In this document: positions 1 through 11,580 of the stretch, one piece after another
Layout: each line of letters opens with the position of its first letter
Position numbering within the stretch: the stretch's first letter is position 1
Assembly: GCA_002633005.1 (NCBI GenBank)
Contig: NMRA01000103.1
Span: forward strand, 713,612-777,611
Source of the DNA: Phoronis australis
Lineage: Eukaryota > Phoronida > Phoronidae
Direction: 5' to 3'
DNA length: 64,000 nucleotides
The notes under the pieces: model-generated
Databases searched by the model: none
Seen by the model: the letters and a program-made list of their open reading frames with translations, nothing else
Told to the model about the DNA's origin: nothing
Program-made: the position numbers and the translations under genes

Positions 1-2103
1 AGAGCGATAGTTGATTGAAAATAAAAACCATCTGCTTCATCTCTTCAATAGTGTTAAACATTTTTGGACTCCTGTTATTTCAAGAAATTCAAAGGGACTG
101 AGAAATTTTTGGAAGGTGGGTCAACTGTACCCCAGTGTTTTTAAGAACACGATGAACACTGCGTATGCATAACAAAATATCTCATATTATAAAAATTCAA
201 ATCATTTAGCCAACATTTTTTTTACTTTCGCTAAGTTATCTTAATACAACCTCAACAGCTCAAGAATTTTCGTATCCTCAAGTTACCCCTCACAGGTGTT
301 TCACAGGTATGCATGTATGAACAGCAAAGAGAGTAAATGAAACTACAGCCAAAACGATGGCTTCAGCTGGTCTCAAAAATTGTACTTGAAGTTATTCAAA
401 ATCCTCCCTACTGATGCACTATTAATGTCTGTTATCACGGGTTTCCAGGTGCATTCGACGCCATTTTGAGAGCCACATGACCTGCTACAATGAAGTTCAC
501 ACATGCGGAGGTATGAAACACCTATGAGCGATAATTTGAGGTGCTTCGGATGATCTCAATACCACATAATCACTAACCCCCCCCAACCCTTGTGAACGGG
601 ACATTTTCTTCCTACTCATGACCTAAGTATAAATAAAAGAAATATGACGAATAACTCAACATACAGGCTGGTTTCAAAATTGCACTTGGCATCATAGCAA
701 ATAGTTTCAAAAATTGAAAGGAACCGAAATGCTACATGGAATTTTGTCAAAGTACATAGCTTTTAACATTCAAGTTAACTTGTCTACGACTGAATGATTT
801 CTTTGGGATGGAAATCATTTTGTCTTACAGCATGGAAAAGCTACAGACACGTTTTGTTCGGTTGAGGAATCTCATTTACAATTTGTGTTTCAGGCAATGA
901 AAATGAAAGAAATCTCCCCTTAACAATGCATGCAAAGTTAGTGTCAGTAGAGACTCTTTTGTTTCGTTTGTCACGCAACTGATTGAACTCAGATTATGAT
1001 GTTAAATCAGCAATCGTTTTTATTTGGTAAAATTGACTACAACAACAAGATAATTAATAATGGCCCAGAGAATACTAATCTTACAAATTTCAGACAAAAA
1101 CAATTGCAAAAATAGCTCGTTATTTGTGAAACTCAGTTTTCAAACCATTGTCATGAGGTAGCTATGATACAGATCTTAATTGCGGGAATGCGGTAATTTG
1201 AAAACTGAGAAAACAAAATTGCACATGTCTACCATAATGTGTCTTGAAATGTTAAAACTTTACTGTAACATATGTCCAAGATAACCGGAGATTTCAATTT
1301 TTGTTAACACCAGAAATGTAAGCCTTCCCACTTGAGCATCTCCAAATGATAATTTGTGGTCCCCAAACATGAATAAGAACACAGTAAACAGTCAGAAGAT
1401 TGCCAGAGAAACAGGGGAGATCGTTACAGATGGGAGTAATTAACATCAACACTGCCTAACGAGGACTGTTGCCTCAAATGCTGCCTGATTACAACTGTAC
1501 TCGATGGCTGAGTTAGTACAGGACCCCAAGTTCACAGTCGCGACAAATTCTTTCTACCTGCACACAGGCCACCAGCACTGGAATACTTACTGCGCCGTTT
1601 ATTTTCAGCAAAAATACCATCAAGCAGTCATTGAGGAACATTAGCCCAAAAAACATTAATTCACTCATCCAAGAGGCATTGTAGCTTCATATCAAGTTTA
1701 AGATAATCCATAATAAATCATAAACATTTTCAAAAGTGCACATAAACTACACTGAGGCCCGAGGTTAACAGCTGACACATGCCTTTAAAATTCATTGAAA
1801 CTATCGGTGAAAATCATCTACACTAGGAAGAGAAAACTTGATATTTCTGGAAGTTTTATAAACAAAAATACCGTATGCAGGTGGGCCCATGTTCTGTTTT
1901 TTGCCCAGGGACAACCACAAATGGCTTGTGAAGGTTGTTGCTAAACACAAGTAGGAACAGTTTCGTCAAATATACAGTAGTTGTAACAGATGATCGCGCG
2001 TCACCAATCACGCGCTGACCCATTCAGCATACATACACGAGAATGACCTTTGACCCAACAACGCCCAGGTATAAGTATTCAGTCATGTCACACATGCACG
2101 TAC
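1..2103 (-). other. Intron of liprin-beta, continuing out of the window
   Basis: This stretch follows the donor site of the last liprin-beta exon seen here. I read it on both strands for the next expected coiled-coil exon and found no open stretch with splice sites. It is AT-rich and I see no recognisable repeat in it. The next exon is therefore probably beyond the window edge. Confidence 0.6.
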
Positions 2104-2217
2104 CTGCTGTAACCTATGTTCCGCCGCGCTCAGTTTGTCCTGCTTGCTGGCCAACTGACTCTCCAGCTCTGCTATCTTCTCCCCCTGAGCTTCTACTTGG
2201 TCCGTCAGAACACTCAC
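2104..2217 (-). CDS. PPFIBP1: Liprin-beta exon: coiled-coil segment (38 codons)
   Basis: The exon runs from acceptor CTGACCAG to donor GTACGTGC, starts and ends in phase 0, and encodes 38 residues beginning VSVLTDQVEAQGEKI and ending AAEHRLQQ. The first 15 residues match human liprin-beta-1 as I recall it, and the rest keeps the heptad pattern of its N-terminal coiled coil. Liprin-beta is a cytoplasmic scaffold protein that pairs with liprin-alpha and other partners at cell-cortex and synaptic assemblies. The coiled coil mediates self-association, and the SAM domains lie at the C-terminus, outside this window. I cannot tell whether the gene corresponds to PPFIBP1 or PPFIBP2; invertebrates usually carry one liprin-beta gene. 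Confidence 0.95.
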
Positions 2218-2898
2218 CTGGTCAGGTGAAAATGAAACTAATTATCGTTGTATTTTTTGAAACATTACACTATCGCTTTATCAGTTCCAAAGTTCATTAA
2301 CGAAAATACACAATCACTGTATGAGAGGCATATCGGCCTGAATGTCACACTAGAAAACAGAAACAACTCTTTGTCTAGTAGGTATTGCATTTTTGGGGTA
2401 AGCCTGGGAAGTAAAAGTTTAAAAAATGCACAGAGATAGGCTCTTCGCATCACTTAATAACGGACACAAAGTTTCAGGCCTATTAAATTCAGACGTCAGA
2501 TGGAAGTCCAGGCATGCCGTTTGGGTCAATTTGTATTGTGCTCCATCAAGTGGTTTCAGAGATAATCAACACACAAGCAGACGGATGGACAGACAAACGG
2601 ACAGACGAGCACATGGAATGACGGGATGACCTCTACATCTACCGACAAAACTTTTTGCAGGAACATAAAAACCATGGTCTGTAGTCACACTGTACACGAC
2701 ATCCCAAAACAAATTAAATAACAGTTCCGGTTCACGAGACGAGCATTTCATGCCCTTTCAAGAAATTTTGATGCCATTCTGCTTAATAACAAGTTTCTCG
2801 GTAGACAACAACTATCTGTTGATCAAAATGGTGCAAATCTCATCATGGGCCTGTGTATCCTCATGTACATCCTTGTATGACCTTTGACCTAACCTCAC
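2218..2898 (-). other. Liprin-beta intron of 681 bases
   Basis: A short intron between two phase-0 exons, with donor GTGAGG and acceptor TGACCAG as read on the minus strand. Short open frames inside it on either strand lack splice sites and resemble nothing known. Confidence 0.85.
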
Positions 2899-2991
2899 CT
2901 GCAGACTCAGGCTCTCTCTATCAGCTTCTAGCCTGCTCAGTTTGGCGTCCAAATTGTCCTCGATTGGGCTCCCTGGAAGGCCATTGGTTTG
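2899..2991 (-). CDS. PPFIBP1: Liprin-beta exon: start of the coiled coil (31 codons)
   Basis: This 93-base exon has acceptor CTGTTTCAG and donor GTGAGG and is phase 0 at both ends. It encodes QTNGLPGSPIEDN, then a helix containing KLSRLEADRESLSLQ. Human liprin-beta-1 has TNGHLPG followed by RLARLENDKESLVLQ at the same place, so both order and sequence agree. The exon joins in frame to the VSVLTDQ exon downstream, recreating the LQVSVLTDQ junction of the human protein. A Gly/Pro linker thus leads into the coiled coil. Confidence 0.95.
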
Positions 2992-3199
2992 CTGAAACAG
3001 AGGATGGAGATGTCACACTTCTGGTACACATGTAATAGCAGTTGGGAAATTCCTTTAAACATCAGGTGGTACTGACAATCACCTGCGACTGCAGCAGTCT
3101 TCGAACAGAGACCGAGGCATGCGTAAGAGGCTTACACCCAAATTTACGGTATGATAACATTGAGTGTAATGTAATATAGTTGTACAATGTCTATCTGTC

Positions 3200-3435
3200 C
3201 CCAGGACCAGAGTGACTTAAGTAAATTTTTGACTTAAGTCTAAGATTTGTCTTTACTTCCAAACTTTGAAACTGCCACATGCAGTAAGACAGTCAAAATT
3301 AAGACAAAACTTAACTCAAACTTAACATCTCTTTCTTGAAACGATCATGAGACAAATTTAAGTTTTATGTTAAAATTAACTAAAAGTTAAGATGTGTCTT
3401 AGTCAAGTCAGTTTTGTTAGAACGGACCTCTGGTC
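3200..3435. repeat. MITE-like inverted-repeat element, family B, copy 1
   Basis: The right end, read in reverse, has GGTCCGTTCTAACAAAACTG, which matches the left end of a second copy near 49,465 (GGACCCGTTCCAACAAAACT). The interior of both copies shares AAGAAAGAGAT and repeated CTTAAGT/ACTTAAG motifs. Terminal inverted repeats without coding capacity suggest a miniature DNA transposon. The superfamily is not clear. Confidence 0.6.
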
Positions 3436-3841
3436 TTTAATCAGCTATGAAATACATAGCGTAAGTCTTCAATAGCAGCTCATGAAGCTCCACCTATGGT
3501 CAAATCTCACCAATTTGGAAACAAAATATCGTTTTCCCATAAAAGATAGGTAGCACCATCATTTTTAAGATCTATACAAATACCATGAGACAGACAATGA
3601 TTCTAAGACGTGGGCATTTAGAACAATGTTTGAAACCTTTGAAAATGACAAAAAGACCAACTTTGGCAAATATTTATGTCCAAGATTGGCGAAATTTTAT
3701 TGTGACGCAGCTTTTACAATATTCACAGCTACAACAGCCATTTGAGATTGTCATCATTCACGCAGAGAGTAAGCACCATTAAAAACCTAGTTGGTGGTTT
3801 TAGTTGCTGGTCACCTGTACCACTGAATTTATTACTGATAT

Positions 3842-4004
3842 CAGTGGCGGATTTAGGGAGAGGGGGCCCAAGGGGGCCATGACCCACTTAAAATTCTCCC
3901 AGATTCCATTTGGCAGTTCGGGGGTGCGAAAGTCTGATGGGCAAAATCCTGGCTAATACTCTGCCCTGCCCTCCCCCCTAACTCAAATCCTGTATCCGCC
4001 CCTG
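3842..4004. mobile_element. MITE family A, copy 1 (termini CAGTGGCGGATTT / ATCCGCCCCTG)
   Basis: About 163 bp bounded by imperfect inverted ends, CAGTGGCGGATTTAGG on the left and TGTATCCGCCCCTG on the right, with a G-rich then C-rich interior. Two further copies lie at 45,959 and 47,888. All share the core CAGATTCCATTTGGCAGTTC or its reverse complement. The termini resemble widespread hAT-type MITEs, but I could not confirm an 8-bp target duplication. Confidence 0.75.
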
Positions 4005-4352
4005 GATATGCAATGCTTATAACTTAACAACTGTGCTGACCGTTCACACCATAACAACAACTGACTAAACCACTCGTGCACTTGTAACTGTGCTACAGTT
4101 AACAACCTTTAGAATCTGTTTTTAAACTGTTCATTACGACAGTTATAACATCTAAAGTCTTCCTCAAACAGAGTTTTCCATACAGTCCTGGCAAGGCTTT
4201 AGCAACGCAGGAAAATACGATTTGAGTACTCCGTCAACCGGTATGGGGAGTCGACCTTTTCTCACCAAATTGCGTCACTCCGAGAAAACAGCAAACTAAG
4301 AGTGGCTACAGTGGTGGTTTTGCTTACATATCAAGAGGTACTAACTTTACAT

Positions 4353-6087
4353 GTTACCATTCAAGGTAGACTTTGAACCAGTCTTAAAAGATATGACTGC
4401 TTTGAATTGAATGGTATAAACGTTGCAAAACGACAAAAGATACCGACGACTGATCAGCCATCAATAGTTACAGGAGGACATTGTCCTGAAAATCAAATAC
4501 AAACTAACATTAGGAACCTGTTTCTAGAAAAAAGACTACTGAACTACATAAATAAACCAAAAGCTAGAAATATGACAGAGAATTGTCAAAATTGGCTTTT
4601 TTAGTCTTTTGCATTTCTCAAAACACAATGCCTTCTGTCTAGTTGAGCACGTTCCCCTATTTCTGCCTTTTGACTTCAAGTGGTATACACAGATTATCTG
4701 ACTTTCAGCTTTAAGTTAGTGATATATAGACTGATTTTTAGCCAAAGTCAAACAACAAAAGCCAAGTGACTTCTAGAAACAAGCTCCAGAAACAAGCCTC
4801 AGGGTTCTGTTTTGTGTGAAGCGACTTGACGACAAGTCAGAAATTTGGTCTTACGCTCCATACATCTATTTCTGAAAAAAATTAAAACTCACTTGAGCAA
4901 AGGTGCAAAGCCTCAGCCAGAGAATATTCACCTAACAGCTAGTTGCTAAAATAATTTCCATCAATTATTTCAAGACTGCGATGAGTTCATCGTAATTACT
5001 TAACTAAACCTTTGTTCTGTAACTATCACGAGGGAACACACACCAAAGTTCTGTCTTAAGCCTTAAAAAAAGTCACTCTTGTGAAACAGATCTCAGCTGT
5101 TACTGGATTTGTATGGCAACAATCACAAGCACAAACAATATGAACAACCTGTCGGAATCGGTCATCACGTAGGAAACGACCGTGCAGGGTCCTAGGAGAC
5201 GGCGACCGTTTCCGTGGCAACGTATTGTAGTAGGGGTTCGGGACAGAGGTGTCCGCCACTCGGTACGGCGGGTCGCAACTCCAAGTTGTAAACCGCGACG
5301 ATGCCATGTCTTGATTTCACCACTTCAAAATTCCATATGCTCTTGGCTTTCCAGACATTCCCACACGGATTCACAGAAAACTGCAAGTTACTGCAGTGCA
5401 CCTTCACAGAAAGTTACCATGGCAACAGACTAGTGAACAAAAACAATCTCCTGCCTTTTGAAGTAGAAAATGAGTGGCAGATCTCTAGTAAATTACAAGG
5501 GCACTGTTCGAATTACAGACTTGCAGATCGACAACACCGAATCCTCGCGTAACTTCAGCATCAAAAGCACTCCAGGTCCTTATCTAGAAGGAAGTCAGCC
5601 AGCTAACAGTTAAGCATTGACGATGGCAATTTTTCAAAATTTTCCCCAACAATCCTGATGTGTTTGTGTAAACTTGCAACCGGGGAAATTGCGACCACGC
5701 CAGCTGTAACAATTAGACCAATTAGAGGCCATAACAGCAAAACTTGTTCAGCAATATCAAGAGGTCAACAGCACAGCATTGCTCCAGCAACATGCACAGC
5801 AGAACCCGTCACCTCAGAGATCAGGTAAACAAAACTGATCGGACCATGACGCCAGCTCAAACATACAGATCACCAATGATTCACACCATATGCCAGCACA
5901 GTTCAATTTAATTCAACATCAGTGCTCTAGGGCTATTTCCAGCGCAATTAGCTGTGTGAATTACTGTTGATGATAACCTTCTGGAGTGACAGAAAATACC
6001 ACGTTTCACCCAATAAGTGCCTCCGTCTTCATAATGTTCTTACAACTGTTGTAATACGATACTTGAAACACATGACAGATTTTCTGT
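4353..6087. repeat. 1.7 kb duplication, copy 1 (probable unmerged haplotype)
   Basis: This segment is repeated almost base for base at 6,089-7,831, with scattered substitutions and small indels. The single N at 6,088 joins the end of copy 1 straight to the beginning of copy 2, so no unique sequence separates them. This fits two alleles placed in series by the assembler. A true tandem duplication is the alternative. Confidence 0.85.
5149..5307 (-). CDS. Candidate alternative first exon of liprin-beta (53 codons)
   Basis: An ATG at 5,307 opens a frame beginning MASSRFTTWSC and containing PRKRSPSPRTLHGRF. At 5,149 it reaches CAG followed by GTTGTT, a weak but possible donor in phase 0. The next liprin-beta exon downstream (2,991) begins in phase 0, so splicing would give an isoform with a basic, Ser/Pro-rich N-terminus in place of the usual one. 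The segment is CpG-richer than its surroundings. The other duplicate (7,050-6,892) keeps the frame open with two amino-acid changes and two silent ones. No homologue comes to mind. It could be a chance open frame. Confidence 0.25.
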
Positions 6088-6088
6088 N

Positions 6089-7831
6089 GTTACCATTCAA
6101 GGTAGACTTTAAACCAGTCTTAAAAGATATGACTGCTTTGAATTGAATGGTATAAACGTTGCAAAACGACAAAAGATACTGACGATTGATCAGCCATCAA
6201 TAGTTACAGGAGGACATTGTCCTGCAAATCAAATACAAACTAACATTAGGGACCTGTTTCTAGAAAAAAAGAATACTGAACTACATAAATAAACCAAAAG
6301 CTAGAAATATGACAGAGAATTGTCAAAATTGGCTTTTTTAGTCTTTTGCATTTCTCAAAACACAATGCCTTCTGTCTAGTTGAGCACGTTCCCCTATTTC
6401 TGCCTTTTGACTTCAAGTGGTATACACAGATTATCTGACTTTCAGCTTTAAGTTTGTTTACGAGATAAGTGATATATAGACTGATTTTTAGTCAAAGTCG
6501 AAAAACAAAAGCCACGTGACTTCTAGAAACAAGCTAAAGAAACAAGCCCCAGGGTTCTGTTTCGTGTGAAGCGACTTGACGACAAGTCAGAAATTTGGTC
6601 TTACGCTCTATACACCTATTTCTGAAAAAAATAACACTCACTTGAGCAAAGGTGCAAAGCTTCAGAGAATATTCACCTAACAGCTAGTTGCTAAAATAAT
6701 TTCTATCAATTATTTCAAGACTGCAATGAGTTCATGGTAATTTACTTAACTAAACCTTTGTTCTGTAACTATCACGAGGGAACACACACCAAAGTTCTGT
6801 CTTAAGTCTTAAAAGTCACTCTTGTGAAACAGATCTCAGCTGTTACTGGATTTGTATGGCAACAATCACAAGCACAAACAATATGAACAACCTGTCGGAA
6901 TCGGTCATCACGTCGGAAACGACCGTGCAGGGTCCTAGGAGACGGCGACCGTTTCCGTGGCAACGTATTGTAGTAGGGGTTCGGGACAGAGGTGTCCGCC
7001 ACTCGGTACGGCAGGTCGCAACTCCAAGTTGTAAACCGTGATGATGCCATGTCTTGATTTCACCACTTCAAAATTCCATATGCCCTTGACTTTCCAGACA
7101 TTCCCACACGGATTCACAGAAAACTGCAAGTTATTGCAGTGCACCTTCACAGAAAGTTACCATGGCAACAGACTAGTGAACAAAAACAATCTCCTGCCTT
7201 TTGAAGTAGAAAATGAGTGGCAGATCTCTAGTAAATTACAAGGGCACTGTTCGAATTACAGACTTGCAGATCGACAACAACGAATCCTCGCGTAACTTCA
7301 GCATCAAAAGCACTCCAGGTCCTTATCTAGAAGGAAGTCAGCCAGCTAACAGTTAAGCATTGACGATGGCAATTTTTCAAAATTTTCCCCAGCAATCCTG
7401 ATGTGTTTGTGTAAACTTGCAACCGGGGGAAATTGCGACCAAGCCAGCTGTAACAATTAGACCAATTAGAGGCCATAACAGCAGAACTTGTCCAGCAATA
7501 TCAAGAGGTCAACAGCACAGCATTGCTTCAGCAACATGCACAGCAGAACCTGTCACCTCAGAGATCAGGTAAACAAAACTGATCGGACCATGACGCCAGC
7601 TCAAACATACAGATCACCAATGATTCACACCATATGCCAGCACAGTTCAATTTAATTCAACATCAGTGCTCTAGGGCTATTTCCAGCGCAATTAGCTGTG
7701 TGAATTACTGTTGATGATAACCTTCTGGAGTGACAGAAAATACCACGTTTCACCCAATAAGTGCCTCCGTCTTCATAATGTTCTTACAACTGTTGTAATA
7801 CGATACTTGAAACACATGACAGATTTTCTGT
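6089..7831. repeat. 1.7 kb duplication, copy 2 (probable unmerged haplotype)
   Basis: Second copy of the segment at 4,353-6,087, continuing without a break into unique sequence at 7,832. A diverged relative of about 200 bp of it (around 4,848 and 6,596) also occurs at 16,733-16,930, so part of the unit is itself an interspersed repeat. Confidence 0.85.
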
Positions 7832-9599
7832 CCAGGTCCAGCAACGAACAATGCACTAACAAAGTGCTCAACGCTTTGGTTCCTCCAACCGTTACAAAAT
7901 AATACCGCTCTTCCCAGTCTATCGATATTTCTGGGAGAATTTATTTGTGTGAAAACAGTACTCCCCAGCATTCATGCATCCCTGAACAGTATCCAGCTTT
8001 CTATTGCTTACCCAACAGATCAACAGATCACTGCCAGAATGTCAGACCTTCAAAGCGTTCTTTTGAAAGGGGAATACCCTAATTCATGATTAAGAGTGTG
8101 AACTGCAGCACTGATAAAGAATGATTAGAAAATGGCAGTACAAAAATAATATAATTGGCTAACCGAAATTTTTAACATTCATGACAACTGACCATTTCCA
8201 ACACACTACAGAAAAAATTTGAATCCTTCAAGAGTGAAAAATTTCAATACTTGTATTAAAATAGCACACTATTGTTTATAATAATAACGTACGGATGGAC
8301 GTACAGACATGAGGACAGGTGGTCATGAAAACTATGTCCCCTGTTAACAGACAGTGGGAAACAGTAACTCAACCAATAGATACGCGCGACAGTGACGTGT
8401 GTTACCACAAGAGTTGCAAATCTGAAACATGTATAAAAACACAGGGTAAAATATTTTCAAACAGAATTGAAATCCAAAATGTTTGATAATCAGCATGAAT
8501 TTTGAAATTCTATGCCAATTCATTTATCACCAGGGAGTGCTGATTCACAAAATGAATGTTGTGAGCAATAGTTGCACACTTCCTTAAACAAGCAAAATTT
8601 GGATTACAGTTAAGGTTATGTAGAATGTTATTTACATGTCCGTGTACTAATAGCTAAATATCTACAAAACAGCAGATTTTAACTCAGTAAAAGATTAACA
8701 TTTTCTGAAAGTAGACACCCTGTAAAATTTGATTTTTGACTTTTAAAAAAATTAGTAAAACAGAGAAGTACATTAATAGCAAAACAATGGTATCCATAAC
8801 ATGCGCAAACTGTATTTGATAAGAATGTTCAAGACAATGTCTAAAAAATGCCGTGACAGTTTTCTACAATATTTCGTTTTATTCAACTTTCATGAAAGTC
8901 AAAAAGCTCCTGTTTTTGATAGCCTCTCAAGCAAACGTGGACCATTTTAAAAACAGTGCCAAGCTGGGTTTTGGAGAACGGTGCACAGTAGAAGTTTCAG
9001 CCATTTCTGACATACGGTGTTCTGAATTTGGTTATTTTCCTAGGGTCCCACATAACCTTGACCGTGGAAGCTAATTTCCAGCATAGTAGACATCCAAAAT
9101 TCCATCGTGGGTTTATTTCAGACTTTGTTGCTGTATCGATTGCTAATTTTCCCTCAAACGCAAATTCGACGCCTTCTAAAGGTCAGAAACGATGCACTGC
9201 TTGAAGGAAAGGTCTGGCTGAGCCAACAGATAAATGGAGAGGAAACATGCAAAAGCTATTATCAATAGTGGCTAACAGCTTGTAAGGCCATCCAACTGAT
9301 CTTAGGAGGTTTAAAATAGACACTATCATAGTGGAGAAGACAGAAAACTAATTACAGTGAGGTCACAAGAGCATAGTGTAAGACAAGGAGAAAAACTGTA
9401 GAAACATCCATGTAATCTGCCTGTTGACGATGTAAACATGAGTTAAGCGGATAATGAAATTAGTCATAGTAGTTATTGATATGACAAATCAATACAAAAA
9501 GAGCAGCTCTGCCTACTTTCACACAGTTGTTGAGGGGAGCAAGCTCACTCAGGAGTGGTAATCAAACCCTTACCACAGGCCGCCAAACATTTGACGTGA

Positions 9600-9712
9600 A
9601 GCAATACCCTTATAACCAGAGTATTATCCTTACAACCGCAGTAAAACCCTTATAACCCGAGTAAAATCCTTACAACCACAGTAAAACCCTTACAACCGCA
9701 GTAAAACCCATT
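9600..9712. repeat. Tandem repeat, 20-base unit, about 5.5 copies
   Basis: The unit GTAAAACCCTTACAACCGCA repeats with small variations (ACAACC/ATAACC, CGCA/CACA/CCGA). The period is constant at 20 bases, so this is a simple minisatellite inside the intron. Confidence 0.9.
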
Positions 9713-10071
9713 CGCCACAAAATTCTTACCATGAACTCCAAGAAATTACCACGTACAAAGCACCCAAACCACGGAAGTTGGACTAAGATCACATGGACAG
9801 AAAATGTTCGTATGGAGGGTTCTTTGTACATTGTAAGGGAGTGGAAAGGGTTCTCCTGACGTGGTTTTACTGCAACCATTGTCAAGACTTCCTGCATTGG
9901 ATTCTCAATTTCAAACTAGTTTAATCCTGTACACACCAATTAAAAAGTTGCAAAACTGCTCCTAAGCCACCAACAGAGGACGCTTCAGCGCAGCTATTCT
10001 ATCCAATAGGTGGCAGCACCTTACAGGCCTCCCCCACCGCAAACATAATTATCATTAGAAAGGTCACCAAC

Positions 10072-10319
10072 CTGAGGCAAAGATGATGTCTCCGCCACGT
10101 TAGCAAACCAATTCTTCAGAAACACCATGTTTTCTTTTGGAACTCGCTTCAAGAGTTGTTTTCCGTCTCGAGTCTGCTCCAGTGACAACTTTAGTTCTGA
10201 GATCAAGTCGGGAATATCGTGCTGGGAATGAGGCAGCTTGTTGTTGCCACTGACCAAAGGAGAGGAACACGAGTCGACACTGCCATTAGGGCTGGTCGGG
10301 CTGTCGCTAAAGTTAGAAC
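10072..10319 (-). CDS. PPFIBP1: Liprin-beta exon: N-terminal conserved region (83 codons with split Gly)
   Basis: The exon has acceptor GGTTTCAG and donor GTTGGT. It enters in phase 1, with its first two bases completing a Gly codon, and leaves in phase 0. The translation opens GSNFSDSPTSPNGS and continues to the helical stretch ISELKLSLEQTRDGKQLL and then ENMVFLKNW. Human liprin-beta-1 has a SPTSP motif, then a helix LVEDLRGLLEMMETDEKEGL and a VEWLQ motif in the same order. The exon ends near SSLPQ, about six residues longer than the human protein at this joint. The Ser/Thr-Pro sites before the helix are plausible phosphorylation sites, as inference only. Confidence 0.93.
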
Positions 10320-10530
10320 CTGAAACCAATATGGCAGAATGACAGCAACATTATACGAGACGGAGATCTCAAAGCTACAAACAGTGAAAAGGTGAGGATG
10401 AAAAACTGAATTTCAAAATAGAAATTAAACAACTTTGTAGGATACTGTAACCACAGAAACAATTGTATAAAATTAAGAACTTTAACCCGCCACACCCAAA
10501 GACTCGGTTTAGAGTAAACTTTAATATCTC

Positions 10531-10546
10531 TATAGATGGCGCTAGC
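10531..10546 (+). promoter_or_regulatory. CTCF-like motif TATAGATGGCGCTAGC
   Basis: Contains TAGATGGCGC, which fits the conserved animal CTCF core YAGRKGGCRS. It lies about 210 bases from the 83-codon liprin-beta exon and about 1 kb from a second match in the same orientation. Binding is not shown. Confidence 0.4.
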
Positions 10547-11195
10547 GACTTTTTACTAGTCATCTATGTCACTGCTCAGCTAGTGTGAAAATTGTAATCA
10601 CTTCCCCCAATAGGTGGTAGCACTATGCACACATCAAGGATTTTCTCTACTTGAATGTGAAATTGAATGGAAAACATAAGCAAATAACAACACTGGTGGG
10701 TGATTAGTGGGGGCAATAAACCAATAACCTCAAAACCAAATGCTTAACTGAAAGGGATAGAACATTTTAGAAAACATGCGAAATCAAGAGAGTAATTCAT
10801 TTTGAAACATGCCAAAACTTTTTCTAAAAAACAATTTTGCACAAAACCTGGTGAAATTAATACAAAAAATTCCATATTAAACTGGTGAAACTAAGTCTCA
10901 GTAAACATGTTGTAGAAGTATCAGTTTAGGTAGCGGAACTGAAAATAAATGGGACTGTCTGAAGTGGATCTAAAATTAACACAGGAAGTTAAGAAACAAA
11001 AGACAAGGACAGCATGGCACCATACACATCCCATACCATTCACATTGACAGACAGGATGATTTGTAATGATTCTTTAGTTAGTCGCCACAAAAATAATTG
11101 CCACAATTGTCAAATTTTTTTAGTTTTTCATAGGACATACTGTACTTTACTGAAGTGATAAAAATTTTAACGAAGCAAAGCGTTGCTTAGTGACA

Positions 11196-11348
11196 TACCG
11201 TAAACATTCGGGTTAACGCCCTGGGCGGCTAAATTGGCAAACCCAAAAAATCAGGGGAGGGCGGTTAACCAGACATGGGCGTGAAATTTCAAGAAATCCA
11301 GGGTGGGCGGTTAACTGAACATGGGCGTTAACCCGAACGTTTACGGTA
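11196..11348. mobile_element. 153-bp MITE with 24-25 bp terminal inverted repeats and TA flanks
   Basis: The left end CCGTAAACATTCGGGTTAAC and the right end, read in reverse, CCGTAAACGTTCGGGTTAAC differ by one base. Each is flanked outside by TA, the target duplication typical of Tc1/mariner-type insertions. The interior repeats GGCGGTTAAC and ATGGGCGT. The near-identity of the ends suggests a fairly recent insertion. Confidence 0.85.
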
Positions 11349-11564
11349 AGTATATATTCAAAAGATGGCATTACTGACCAGAAATTGAATCAATGTTATT
11401 GATCAAAAAAAATCTTGATAATTTATTTTTGTTCAAACTTTTTTATAAAAATAGTTTTATCATTCCCTTTCTCCATATTGTGTGAGAAATAAAAATGAAA
11501 GCATCAGATTTTACCTACAATAAGTTAGCCATTTTCTGATATAGCTGCGATAAAATACCCCTTC

Positions 11565-11580
11565 TCACTAGATGGCGCTG
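11565..11580 (+). promoter_or_regulatory. CTCF-like motif TCACTAGATGGCGCTG
   Basis: CACTAGATGGCGCT matches the bilaterian CTCF consensus (CASYAGRKGGCRSY) throughout. It is the better of two such sites in this intron. Confidence 0.45.

Larger units (their letters stand above)
2992..10071 (-). other. Liprin-beta intron of about 7 kb rich in repeats
   Basis: This intron separates the 83-codon exon from the coiled-coil exons. It holds two MITE copies (3,200 and 3,842), a 1.7 kb duplication across a single N at 6,088, a 20-base tandem repeat near 9,600, and a possible alternative first exon inside the duplication. The part from 7,832 to 9,599 shows nothing I recognise. Confidence 0.8.

Noticed and set aside
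9600-9712. CRISPR-like regular repeats
   Set aside because: The 20-base units are directly adjacent without spacers. This is an ordinary tandem repeat in an animal intron.
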